DNA of 64,000 nucleotides. Source: Aurelia coerulea. Lineage: Eukaryota > Cnidaria > Scyphozoa > Semaeostomeae > Ulmaridae. Below, one piece after another: positions 22,067 through 34,123 of this stretch. Below the pieces are notes generated by a model. It was given only the letters and a program-made list of their open reading frames with translations, was not told the DNA's origin and searched no databases. The stretch spans positions 9,782,001 through 9,846,000 of the forward strand of contig CM076943.1 in assembly GCA_039566865.1 (NCBI GenBank), read 5' to 3'. How positions within the stretch are numbered: position 1 is the stretch's first letter; every line of letters starts with the position of its first letter. Both the position numbers and the translations under genes were made by a program.

Positions 22067-23590
22067 GACCTGGTATTGGAAACCCTGTCCACTGAGGAAG
22101 TTTGAGAAGCAAACGAGGACCAAATTGAATTGCAAGGAGGCAATGATTTCACTAATGAACACAGCAAAACCTGTCGTGAAACTAGCAACAGTTAAAGACG
22201 AGAATGGATGTGTTCGGTGGTCATGATTTGATGATAAGCCAGCTTTTTCGTGTTCAGCTACAGTTTGAATGCACCCGAATATGAAAAGGCTGGCTTATCA
22301 CGAACCATAAACATCTATATGACCTGGTGTTGGAAACACTGTACATTGAGAACGTTTGAGAAGCAAACGAGGACCAAATTGAATTGCAAGGAGGCAATGA
22401 TTTCACTAATGAACACAGCTAACCTGTCGTGAAAATAGCAACAGTTAAAGACGAGAATGGATGTGTTCGGTGGTCAAGATTTTATGATAAGCCAGCGTTT
22501 TTGTGTTCAGCTGCATTTTCAATGTTGCTGAATATGAGAATGCTGGCTTTTCGCGAACCATAAACATCTATATGACCTGGTGTTGGAAACACTGTACATT
22601 GAGAACGTTTGAGAAGCAAACGAGGACCAAATTGAATTGCAAGGAGGCAATGATTTCACTAATGAACACAGCTAACCTGTCGTGAAAATAGCAACAGTTA
22701 AAGACGAGAATGGATGTGTTCGGTGGTCAAGATTTTATGATAAGCCAGCGTTTTTGTGTTCAGCTGCATTTTCAATGTTGCTGAATATGAGAATGCTGGC
22801 TTTTCGCGAACCATAAACATCTGTATGACCTGGTGTTGGAAGCCCTGTACATTGAGAACGTTTGAGAAGCAAACGAGGACCAAATTGAATTGCAAGGAGG
22901 CAATGATTTCACTAATGAACACAGCTAACCTGTCGTGAAAATAGCAACAGTTAAAGACGAGAATGGATGTGTTCGGTGGTCAAGATTTTATTATAAGCCA
23001 GCGTTTTTGTGTTCAGCTGCATTTTCAATGTAGCTGAATATGAGAATGCTGGCTTTTCGCGAACCATAAACATCTGTATGACCTGGTGTTGGAAGCCCTG
23101 TACATTGAGAACGTTTGAGAAGCAAACGAGGACCAAATTGAATTGCAAGGAGGCAATGATTTCACTAATGAACACAGCTAACCTGTCGTGAAACAAGCAG
23201 CAGTTACAAACGAGAATGGATGTGTTCGGTGGTCAAGATTTGATGATGAGCCAGCCTTTTTGTGTTCAGCTGCATTTTCAATGTTGCTGAATATGAGAAT
23301 GCTGGCTTTTCGCGAACCATAAACATCTGTATGACCTGGTGTTGGAAGCCCTGTACATTGAGAACGTTTGAGAAGCAAACGAGGACCAAATTGAATTGCA
23401 AGGAGGCAATGATTTCACTAATGAACACAGCAAACCTGTCGTGAAACAAGCAACAGTTACAGACGAGAATGGATGTGTTCGGTGGTCAAGATTTTATGAT
23501 AAGCCAGCGTTTTTGTGTTCAGCTGCATTTTCAATGTTGCTGAATATGAGAAGGCTGGCTTATCACGAACCAGAAACATCTATATCTTTG
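22067..23590 (+). repeat. Hairpin satellite block 2 (6 units of 253 bp)
   Basis: Anchors at 22067, 22321, 22574, 22827, 23080 and 23333, an almost exact 253-bp period. Units 2-5 are nearly identical, suggesting recent homogenisation. Confidence 0.9.
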
Positions 23591-24123
23591 CCTTGATAAT
23601 GGACTTGATAATGATCTTGACTGCACCCGAATATGAAAAGGCTGGCTTATCACGAACCAGAAACATCTATATCTTTGCCACAAATTGAGTAGGCTATTAT
23701 AACACCAACACACGGCATGCGTTGGTGTTGTACTCGATTTGTGGCAACGTCCAGAAAATCAAAGAAGTATGTTTCTTGGGGTCAATACCAACATTAAACA
23801 GCACGAAACAGTTCCTTTAAAACCAAGTGCCGCATATAGCAGGTACATGGTGGAAGAAGTTAAGCAGAACGAATACCAGTCAGGCAAGCAAGGAAGGCGT
23901 CCTGTCTTTGATAAAGAGTGGCTGGTCAAGTCAACGAGTGCTGATCCCCCTCATCTAGAAACAGTTCACTGCTTTTGGCGAGTGGAACTGAAGATCTTTG
24001 CCAAAGTTCTCGAAGAATTTCCAGCCCAGTAATGCAAGATGATTCTGAATCTGATTTCAACACTGATCGTACAACACCAGTAGAAGGGCCTTCGAAAACT
24101 AAGTGGTCCACTAGTTCTTTCGT
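23591..24123 (+). repeat. Satellite tail module, copy 2
   Basis: Duplicate of 21004-21536, including hairpin 23677-23745 and ORF 23739-24032 (MWQRPENQRSMFLGVNTNIK...), frame altered at the end by one base. Confidence 0.75.
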
Positions 24124-24654
24124 GTGTTCATTTATACATTCCTTAATTCATTCCATCACTTGTTGGTTCATTTGTTCAGTCAGTCATTCATTCATTCATT
24201 AATTCATCCATTCATTCATTCATTTCCTTCATTCATTTACTTTTCATCCCTTGGTTATTTGCTTCGATTTCTTCATTCATATGTTCATTCATTTCATCTT
24301 AACTTCTTTCTCCACTCCAAGCATTGTAGATTTTCTTGGGATTCATTGACAGGCTTATTTCACTGTTATTTATTCAGTCCTTTGTCAATGTGTTGTTTTT
24401 ATCTTTAAAATGATAACGAAATGTATGCATGGTTCAAGAGAAAGTCCAAACTCTGGGAAAAAATAGGTAATCAAAGCGGTAATCAGCGATTACCTTGATT
24501 ACCCCCTAACGCCGGATAGGGAATGAACAATTTGATATCAGATCAATCTTTCTCTTTCTAAACAGATCGAGATTTACAGCAGCAACCCCCCTCAATTTTG
24601 ACCAAGGGAAAGTCCGCCGAACGTCCTCTGTGGAAAGGGCTTCTACTACCAGGT
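24124..24654 (+). repeat. Satellite module 3: TTCA-rich tract and leader
   Basis: Third copy of the TTCA tract plus leader; differs from module 2 by an extra CTCCA near 24310 and a few substitutions. Confidence 0.75.
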
Positions 24655-27600
24655 GACCTGGTATTGGAAACCCTGTCCACTGAGGAAGTTTGAGAAGCAA
24701 ACGAGGACCAAATTGAATTGCAAGGAGGCAATGATTTCACTAATGAACACAGCAAACCTGTCGTGAAACTAGCAACAGTTAAAGACGAGAATGGATGTGT
24801 TCGGTGGTTATGATTTGATGATAAGCCAGCTTTTTCGTGTTCAGCTGCAGTTTCAATGCACCTGAATATGAGAAGGCTGGCTGTTTCGCGAACCATAAAC
24901 ATCTGTATGACCTGGTGTTGGAAGCCCTGTACATTGAGAACGTTTGAGAAGCAAACGAGGACCAAATTGAATTGCAAGGAGGCAATGATTTCACTAATGA
25001 ACACAGTAAACCTGTCGTGAAACTAGCAACAGTTACAGACGAGAATGGATGTGTTCGGTGGTCAAGATTTGATGATAAGCCAGCCTTTTCGTGTTCACCT
25101 GCATTTTCAATGTAGCTGAATATGAGAAGGCTGGCTTATCACGAACCAGAAACATCTATATGACCTGGTGTTGGAAACCCTGTACATTGAGAACGTTTGA
25201 GAAGCAAACGAGGACCAAATTGAATTGCAAGGAGGCAATGATTTCACTAATGAACACAGCTAACCTGTCGTGAAAATAGCAACAGTTAAAGACGAGAATG
25301 GATGTGTTCGGTGGTCAAGATTTTATGATAAGCCAGCGTTTTTGTGTTCAGCTGCATTTTCAATGTTGCTGAATATGAGAATGCTGGCTTTTCACCAACC
25401 AGAAACATCTATATGACCTGGTGTTGGAAGCCCTGTACATTGAGAACGTTTGAGAAGCAAACGAGGACCAAATTGAATTGCAAGGAGGCAATGATTTCAC
25501 TAATGAACACAGCTAACCTGTCGTGAAACATAGCAACAGTTAAAGACGAGAATGGATGTGTTCGGTGGTCAAGATTTTATGATAAGCCAGCGTTTTTGTG
25601 TTCAGCTGCATTTTCAATGTTGCTGAATATGAGAATGCTGGCTTTTCGCGAACCATAAACATCTGTATGACCTGGTGTTGGAAGCCCTGTACATTGAGAA
25701 CGTTTGAGAAGCAAACGAGGACCAAATTGAATTGCAAGGAGGCAATGATTTCACTAATGAACACAGCTAACCTGTCGTGAAAATAGCAACAGTTAAAGAC
25801 GAGAAAGGATGTGTTCGGTGGTCAAGATTTTATGATAAGCCAGCGTTTTTGTGTTCAGCTGCATTTTCAATGTTGCTGAATATGAGAATGCTGGCTTTTC
25901 GCGAACCATAAACATCTGTATGACCTGGTGTTGGAAGCCCTGTACATTGAGAACGTTTGAGAAGCAAACGAGGACCAAATTGAATTGCAAGGAGGCAATG
26001 ATTTCGCTAATGAACACAGCTAACCTGTCGTGAAACAAGCAGCAGTTACAAACGAGAATGGATGTGTTCGCTGGTCAAGATTTTATGATAAGCCAGCGTT
26101 TTTGTGTTCAGCTGCATTTTCAATGTTGCTGAATATGAGAATGCTGGCTTTTCGCGAACCATAAACATCTGTATGACCTGGTGTTGGAAGCCCTGTACAT
26201 TGAGAACGTTTGAGAAGCAAACGAGGACCAAATTGAATTGCAAGGAGGCAATGATTTCGCTAATGAACACAGCTAACCTGTCGTGAAACAAGCAGCAGTT
26301 ACAAACGAGAATGGATGTGTTCGCTGGTCAAGATTTTATGATAAGCCAGCGTTTTTGTGTTCAGCTGCATTTTCAATGTAGCTGAATATGAGAATGCTGG
26401 CTTTTCGCGAACCATAAACATCTGTATGACCTGGTGTTGGAAGCCCTGTACATTGAGAACGTTTGAGAAGCAAACGAGGACCAAATTGAATTGCAAGGAG
26501 GCAATGATTTCACTAATGAACACAGCAAATCTGTCGTGAAACAAGCAACAGTTACAGATGACAATGGATGTGTTCAGTGGTCAAGATTTGATGATGATAA
26601 GCCAGCGTTTTTGTGTTCAGCTGCATTTTCAATGTAGCTGAATATGAGAACGCTGGTGTTTCGCGAACCATAAACATCTGTATGACCTGGTGTTGGAAAC
26701 CCTTTACATTGAGAACGTTTGAGAAGCAAACGAGGACCAAATTGAATTGCAAGGAGGCAATGATTTCACTAATGAACACAGCTAACCTGTCGTGAAAATA
26801 GCAACAGTTAAAGACGAGAAAGGATGTGTTCGGTGGTCAAGATTTTATGATAAGCCAGCCTTTTCGTGTTCACCTGCATTTTCAATGTAGTTGAATATGA
26901 GAACGCTGGCTAATCACGAACCAGAAACATCTATATGACCTGGTGTTGGAAGCCCTGTACATTGAGGACGTTCGAGAAGCAAACGAGGACCAAATTGAAT
27001 TGCAAGGAGGCAATGATTTCACTAATGAACACAGCTAACCTGTCGTGAAAATAGCAACAGTTAAAGACGAGAAAGGATGTGTTCGGTGGTCAAGATTTTA
27101 TGATAAGCCAGCGTTTTTGTGTTCAGCTGCATTTTCAATGTTGCTGAATATGAGAATGCTGGCTTTTCGCGAACCATAAACATCTATATGACCTGGTGTT
27201 GGAAGCCCTGTACATTGAGGACGTTTGAGAAGCAAACGAGGACCAAATTGAATTGCAAGGAGGCAAAGATTTCACTAATGAACACAGCTAACCTGTCGTG
27301 AAACAAGCAACAGTTACAGACGAGAATGGATGTGTTCGGTGGTCAAGATTTGATGATAAGCCAGCCTTTTTGTGTTCAGCTGCATTTTCAATGTAGCTGA
27401 ATATGAGAATGCTGGCTTTTCGCGAACCATAAACATCTGTATGACCTGGTGTTGGAAGCCCTGTACATTGAGGACGTTCGAGAAGCAAACGAGGACCAAA
27501 TTGAATTGCAAGGAGGCAATGATTTCACTAATGAACACAGCAAATCTGTCGTGAAACAAGCAACAGTTAAAGACGAGAATGGATGTGTTCGGTGGTCAAG

Positions 27601-30600
27601 ATTTGATGATGATAAGCCAGCGTTTTTGTGTTCAGCTGCATTTTCAATGTAGCTGAATATGAGAACGCTGGTGTTTCGCGAACCATAAACATCTGTATGA
27701 CCTGGTGTTGGAAACCCTTTACATTGAGAACGTTTGAGAAGCAAACGAGGACCAAATTGAATTGCAAGGAGGCAATGATTTCACTAATGAAACACAGCTA
27801 ACCTGTCGTGAAAATAGCAACAGTTAAAGACGAGAAAGGATGTGTTCGGTGGTCAAGATTTTATGATAAGCCAGCGTTTTTGTGTTCAGCTGCATTTTCA
27901 ATGTTGCTGAATATGAGAATGCTGGCTTTTCGCGAACCATAAACATCTGTATGACCTGGTGTTGGAAGCCCTGTACATTGAGAACGTTTGAGAAGCAAAC
28001 GAGGACCAAATTGAATTGCAAGGAGGCAATGATTTCACTAATGAACACAGCTAACCTGTCGTGAAACAAGCAGCAGTTACAAACGAGAATGGATGTGTTC
28101 GCTGGTCAAGATTTTATGATAAGCCAGCGTTTTTGTGTTCAGCTGCATTTTCAATGTAGCTGAATATGAGAATGCTGGCTTTTCGCGAACCATAAACATC
28201 TGTATGACCTGGTGTTGGAAGCCCTGTACATTGGGGACGTTCGAGAAGCAAACGGGGACCAAATTGAATTGCAAGGAGGCAATGATTTCACTAATGAACA
28301 CAGCAAATCTGTCGTGAAACAAGCAACAGTTACAGACGAGAATGGATGTGTTCAGTGGTCAAGATTTGATGATGATAAGCCAGCGTTTTTGTGTTCAGCT
28401 GCATTTTCAATGTAGCTGAATATGAGAACGCTGGTGTTTCGCGAACCATAGCGTTTTTGTGTTCAGCTGCATTTTCAATGTAGCTGAATATGAGAACGCT
28501 GGTGTTTCGCGAACCATAAACATCTGTATGACCTGGTGTTGGAAACCCTTTACATTGAGAACGTTTGAGAAGCAAACGAGGACCAAATTGAATTGCAAGG
28601 AGGCAATGATTTCACTAATGAACACAGCAAATCTGTCGTGAAACAAGCAACAGTTAAAGACGAGAAAGGATGTGTTCGCTGGTCAAGATTTTATGATAAG
28701 CCAGCGTCTTTGTGTTCAGCTGCATTTTCAATGTAGCTGAATATGAGAATGCTGGCTTTTCGCGAACCATAAACATCTGTATGACCTGGTGTTGGAAGCC
28801 CTGTACATTGAGAACGTTTGAGAAGCAAACGAGGACCAAATTGAATTGCAAGGAGGCAATGATTTCACTAATGAACACAGCAAATCTGTCGTGAAACAAG
28901 CAACAGTTACAGACGAGAATGGATGTGTTCAGTGGTCAAGATTTGATGATGATAAGCCAGCGTTTTTGTGTTCAGCTGCATTTTCAATGTAGCTGAATAT
29001 GAGAACGCTGGTGTTTCGCGAACCATAAACATCTGTATGACCTGGTGTTGGAAACCCTTTACATTGAGAACGTTTGAGAAGCAAACGAGGACCAAATTGA
29101 ATTGCAAGGAGGCAATGATTTCACTAATGAACACAGCTAACCTGTCGTGAAAATAGCAACAGTTAAAGACGAGAAAGGATGTGTTCGGTGGTCAAGATTT
29201 TATGATAAGCCAGCGTTTTTGTGTTCAGCTGCATTTTCAATGTTGCTGAATATGAGAATGCTGGCTTTTCGCGAACCATAAACATCTGTATGACCTGGTG
29301 TTGGAAGCCCTGTACATTGAGAACGTTTGAGAAGCAAACGAGGACCAAATTGAATTGCAAGGAGGCAATGATTTCACTAATGAACACAGCTAACCTGTCG
29401 TGAAACAAGCAGCAGTTACAAACGAGAATGGATGTGTTCGCTGGTCAAGATTTTATGATAAGCCAGCGTTTTTGTGTTCAGCTGCATTTTCAATGTAGCT
29501 GAATATGAGAATGCTGGCTTTTCGCGAACCATAAACATCTATATGACCTGGTGTTGGAAGCCCTGTACATTGAGGACGTTCGAGAAGCAAACGAGGACCA
29601 AATTGAATTGCAAGGAGGCAATGATTTCACTAATGAACACAGCAAATCTGTCGTGAAACAAGCAACAGTTACAGACGAGAATGGATGTGTTCAGTGGTCA
29701 AGATTTGATGATGATAAGCCAGCGTTTTTGTGTTCAGCTGCATTTTCAATGTAGCTGAATATGAGAACGCTGGTGTTTCGCGAACCATAAACATCTGTAT
29801 GACCTGGTGTTGGAAACCCTTTACATTGAGAACGTTCGAGAAGCAAACGAGGACCAAATTGAATTGCAAGGAGGCAATGATTTCACTAATGAACACAGCA
29901 AATCTGTCGTGAAACAAGCAACAGTTAAAGACGAGAATGGATGTGTTCGGTGGTCAAGATTTTATGATAAGCCAGCGTTTTTGTGTTCAGCTGCATTTTC
30001 AATGTAGCTGAATATGAGAATGCTGGCTTTTCGCGAACCATAAACATCTGTATGACCTGGTGTTGGAAGCCCTGTACATTGAGAACGTTTGAGAAGCAAA
30101 CGAGGACCAAATTGAATTGCAAGGAGGCACTAATTAACACAGCCAACCTGTCGTGAAACAAGCAGCAGTTACAAACGAGAATGGATGTGTTCGGTGGTCA
30201 AGATTTGATGATGATAAGCCAGCGTTTTTGTGTTCAGCTGCATTTTCAATGTAGCTGAATATGAGAATGCTGGCTTTTCGCGAACCATAAACATCTGTAT
30301 GACCTGGTGTTGGAAGCCCTGTACATTGAGAACGTTTGAGAAGCAAACGAGGACCAAATTGAATTGCAAGGAGGCAATGATTTCACTAATGAACACAGCT
30401 AACCTGTCGTGAAAATAGCAACAGTTAAAGACGAGAAAGGATGTGTTCGGTGGTCAAGATTTTATGATAAGCCAGCGTTTTTGTGTTCAGCTGCATTTTC
30501 AATGTTGCTGAATATGAGAATGCTGGCTTTTCGCGAACCATAAACATCTGTATGACCTGGTGTTGGAAGCCCTGTACATTGAGAACGTTTGAGAAGCAAA

Positions 30601-30797
30601 CGAAGACCAAAATGAATTGCAAGGAGGCAATGATTTCACTAATGAACACAGCTAACCTGTCGTGAAGCAAGCAACAGTTAAAGACGAGAATGGATGTGTT
30701 CGGTGGTCAAGATTTTATGATAAGCGAGCCTTTTCGTGTTCAGCTACGAATAAGAGAAGGCTGGCTTATCAGGAAGCAGAAACATCTATATCTTTGC
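24655..30797 (+). repeat. Hairpin satellite block 3 (about 25 units of 253-256 bp)
   Basis: Anchors at 24655, 24909, 25162, 25415, 25669 and so on to 30554. Two subtypes alternate: 253-bp units with AATGCTGGCTTTTCGCG and 256-bp units with AACGCTGGTGTTTCGCG, the latter carrying an extra GAT. One unit (28440-28516) repeats only the hairpin segment, and 30116-30140 has a small deletion. All in one orientation, opposite to the host gene. Confidence 0.9.
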
Positions 30798-31750
30798 CTT
30801 GATAATGGAATTGATAGCCTTGATAATGGACCATCAAAAAGGCCTAGCGGCTCACACAATACAGACACCAACAACTCTCTCGTCCAATTGTGGCACAATG
30901 GACATCAATCGTCTTGCATGTCTGAAGCTGGAATCTCGAGTGACTGAGATTTTTATCAAGACCTCGAAATGAAGTTTCATGATGAAGGAAATCGACCTGG
31001 CGTCCTTCTCTCTTCACACGGAGTAGAAAAGTCGAAAGCGTCTGTTGTTCTTTCTATTTGCAGTTGAAGAAATATTTTCCATAGTTTTTCTCGTGCTGGA
31101 ACCTTATCCGTCTTTGCAGTTGGAGAAGTCTCAAAATGAAGCATGATGACGAGGTTGAGTGAATGTATATCCTTCCCTTTCAGATGAGGACATGAGATGC
31201 TGGTTGCACCTGTGTCCCTTCTGAATAAAGGATGTCACATGTTCCGCGAAGTCATGCTTGAATCTTGATGCATTTTACAAGCTGCATGGGTAAAGCATGG
31301 TGATGATACCACAAGGATGCATAACATCTCCTTGCTGATAAGAACGAGGAATGGTTGCAATGGCTTTAAGTTAATAATGAGATCGTGCAATTCGTTTGCT
31401 TTCTTCCTGCTGAAATCTTAAATGGCTTGGGTTGGTACTGAGGACTGGAGATGAAGCGTGATCAAGAGGGTATACAGTTGCTTTTTCCTATAATAGGAAC
31501 TTGTAACTGTATAGCCTCGACATCACACTTTATCTGCAGGTATCGCCCGAAGGAAATTGTTATTATATGGTGTATTGCCCTGTGGCAGGGCTAGATAACT
31601 TCTTGTTTCAAAAAGATCGATACAAGCTAGAAGCATGAAAAGATTGTTTCAAAAGATCAAAAGGATCGAAGTTCTAGCATGAAGTGAAGCCACTTGATGC
31701 TATTAGAACGTCTTGATCAACTTCAATTTTGTTTCTATGCCCTACTCCTT
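30798..31750 (+). other. Unique sequence downstream of the satellite
   Basis: The last unit runs into TTGATAATGGACCATC and an open frame ending SLVQLWHNGHQSSCMSEAGI (stop at 30947). Beyond this I see no gene or repeat; it could be a 3' untranslated region of a transcript that includes the satellite. Confidence 0.35.
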
Positions 31751-32012
31751 ACGTCAGTTTCGAACTCCCTTGAACAATCAGATATATTACTAGGTTTGAA
31801 GCCCGGACTATAGGGCAATAGCGTTGTAACATAACCTGTAACTTGATTTTACCTGTACCTTCCAATAGATTGATTAGATTTTCCACTTATTGTAATTAGG
31901 CTTTTCTTTCTATTATATCAGCATTATTGTATTGTATTGTAGATGGAGGGCCCATTGAAAATCTGTATATGCTGAAGGGTTACCCTCCCTAAATAAACGA
32001 AATCAAATCAAT
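31751..32012 (+). repeat. Probable non-LTR retrotransposon 3' end
   Basis: Has TTGTATTGTATTGTAG, GGGCCCATTGAAAATCTG, GGGTTACCCTCCCTAAATAA ending in AATAAA (31992) and an ATC-rich tail. Cnidarian LINE 3' ends often look like this (from memory). Alternatively the poly(A) end of a plus-strand transcript crossing the satellite. Confidence 0.45.
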
Positions 32013-32029
32013 CATGCAATTCCAAGACA

Positions 32030-32720
32030 ACCATGTGCGTCGGGTAGAGGTGCAAAAGTGCGTGAAGTCACGAACCAGCTTCGCAGGAAGCTTTTTTATC
32101 TGGAAAGAAGAAAGGGGAGGAAAGAGAAAAGGCGGAATAGAGGGAAGAAAAAGAAAGAAAAGGATGAAGGGAAGAAAGAAGAAATGAAAATAGACAGGAA
32201 ACAGGAAGGAAAGAAAAAGGAGAGGAGAAAGAAAGAAGGATGGATAGAAAGAAGCTAGGATGACAAAGAAAAACACGTATTGAAAATATGAAGAGAACAG
32301 GAAGGAATAAAGGAGTAATGAATAGAAGAAGATCAATGTTTGGATCTGTTTAGTTACAATTTTGTGATCCAAGGAAGCTTTCACGAGTAATTTCCGTTCC
32401 TAGTGGCTCATCAATTACACTGTATACAGTATTGCAAATCAACTGGTGAAGGTGAAGGTGAAGTTGCGTTTTTCAGCGCCAAGCGCTGGGATCGCAGAAA
32501 TAGAGCAGACCTAATCGAGTCCGCGACCCCTGTCATGACGCTTAAGTGATGGGGTCCTACCGGGTATCGAACCCACTCCGCCTGACTGTTCTGGCTGCAA
32601 AGTCAGAGGATTACACCACTGCGCCACAACTGAAATCTGGAACAACAGAAAATCAATAAAAAAATAGAAGGAAGAATTCTGGTTTGATTTTCCTTCGCAA
32701 GAAGGCAAATATTCTTTCCA
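32030..32720 (+). repeat. Dispersed repeat with purine-rich core (copy 2), SINE inserted
   Basis: Same phrase order as 8278-8900: polypurine tract 32100-32260, AGGATGACAAAG, CAATGTTTGGAT, TTTTGTGATCCAAGGAAGC, GGAAGAATTCTG. A SINE at about 32440-32636 interrupts it where copy 1 is continuous. Confidence 0.7.
32440..32636 (-). mobile_element. tRNA-derived SINE, GTGGCGCAGTGG family
   Basis: Minus strand: A box TGGCGCAGTGG (near 32626), B box GGTTCGATACC (near 32563), a tRNA-unrelated body with GCGTCATGACAGGGGTCGC and TTCTGCGATCCCAGCGC, ending in CTTCACC repeats. Two relatives: 43838-43985 (plus) and a 3' piece at 50700-50800 (minus). Confidence 0.8.
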
Positions 32721-32879
32721 CCACTGGCGTCGGGAGTCAAAGGTAGCTGGGAAAGAGGGTGAAGGTTTCTCCTATGTTCTATGCAGTTGAAATCGAAACT
32801 TTCAACCTATCTTTCAACTCATTTGAACCCTGACCTGACATCTGATAGGAAACAGAATCTAGTATAGTATCCATCAATT

Positions 32880-33062
32880 TCTAATTGTTTCGTAATGTGT
32901 CTGTATACAGTTTAATGTTTCATGTTTTTATATATTGGCCATGGGGTAGTCATTGTATTTCGCACCCCATGGTATCATACCTGCAGTATTGTATAGTAAT
33001 TTAGATAGGTATAGTAGAATGTAAGATTATTGTAAAATTATATATTTGAATAAAAAAAAAAT
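32880..33062 (+). repeat. Probable LINE 3' end with A tail
   Basis: TATTGTATAGTAATTTAGATA style low-complexity sequence ending in GAATAAAAAAAAAA at 33050-33061. Similar wording occurs at 43560-43836. No coding part attached. Confidence 0.45.
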
Positions 33063-33235
33063 CGCAAGTCGGGAATGGTCTATCTGATGATGCAGTCTTG
33101 ACAATGGCAATTACGATTCCGATGATAAATACGTTTGAAAAGAAACAGACAAAGAAGCATCGGGGATAATCTGAGAAAGGCTTGAAATGAAAGATATAAG
33201 GAAACATCAAGGGCAACAGAGAACCGGTGCTGGAT

Positions 33236-33759
33236 AGCATAGGTTCCAAATCTTTATCTCGGCGTAAAAAGGCGGGTGTAAAATTCAGTGACCTATGTCT
33301 TCTGTTTGAAAGACTTGAAAGAAACTTCAGATACTTATCTATAATTCTACCGTTGGACTTTTCAGAAATTTTGAATATTTTTGGAAATTACAGCGTATCT
33401 TACATTTCAACTCATTTGAGGATGTGACGTAATCAAATTTCTAAATCATAAACCAGATGAGTGACATACTTTGCTTGACACCATATTGTAGGCATTCATA
33501 AACTATGGTTTTCTTCGAAATTACTCCACGTTGCATCAAACAGTTTAGAAATTACGATGGTTTTAAGTTTTTTTGAAAATTTTTCTTGAATTCTTGAAAT
33601 AGAAGAAAATCACTATAATTCTGAAAATATTGAAGATTTCCGAACAGTCCAACGGTAGAATTATAGAGAAATATCTAAAGTTTCTTTGAAGTAATTCAGT
33701 TCAAAGAAACACGTCACTCAATTTCACATCAGCCTTTTTCAAGATTTGGAACCTATGCT
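33236..33759. mobile_element. Mutator-like foldback MITE with clear 9-bp TSD
   Basis: Flanked by GTGCTGGAT at 33227-33235 and 33760-33768. TIRs AGCATAGGTTCCAAATCTTT and the inverse AAGATTTGGAACCTATGCT; 524 bp. Internal arms share ATAATTCTACCGTTGGACTT with their inverse. A 9-bp TSD with long TIRs is typical of Mutator-like elements. It sits inside a LINE-like coding fragment. Confidence 0.9.
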
Positions 33760-33767
33760 GTGCTGGA

Positions 33768-33887
33768 TGCACCAACGAAAAGGAAAGCACAGAGCACATA
33801 ATGAAGTTTAAAGATATATCCAAGATGATAGGAATAACAGGAATTATGATGTGGAGAAATAGAAAGACAGAAGAACTAAAGAAATAA
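33768..33887 (+). pseudogene. Possible LINE C-terminal zinc-finger scrap
   Basis: Reads CTNEKESTEHIMKFKDISKM then IGITGIMMWRNRKTEELKK and a stop. The C...E-TEHI pattern resembles the Cys/His tail after many LINE reverse transcriptases. Short, and interrupted by the 33236 element. Confidence 0.4.
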
Positions 33888-34092
33888 CAAAATACAGCAA
33901 CAAGTATACAGAAAAGAGAACAGAAAAGAGTATTAACTGGGAAAAAAGTATTGTATGAGAGCCTCGCACCGTCTCGAAAGAGGCTGCGCTTGCCCGTTGC
34001 GGCAAAGAGGGCGCCGTGCCGATTCAAAGATTCACAGACAAATTGCTACCATTATACATACAGCTGAAATGCACATGATAAATTTGACATAC

Positions 34093-34123
34093 CTTGAATT
34101 TTCAGAGCTTCCGGATGAATAGC
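34093..34123 (-). CDS. Host gene exon 15 (31-bp micro-exon)
   Basis: Codes SYSSGSSENS across its junctions, from acceptor CGTCATAG to donor AAG|GTATGT. Phase 1 in and 2 out fit exons 14 and 16. The next intron is about 18.2 kb and contains the hairpin satellite. Confidence 0.65.

Noticed and set aside
24655..30797. About 60-residue repeated ORFs (MFSCIFNVAEYENAG... and minus-strand partners) as a gene family
   Set aside because: They are frames of the satellite. The main period of 253 is not a multiple of three, stops fall in each unit, and both strands give equally long ORFs.
19977..30797. CRISPR array
   Set aside because: Units are contiguous and similar throughout, with no unique spacers or cas genes, in a eukaryotic context.
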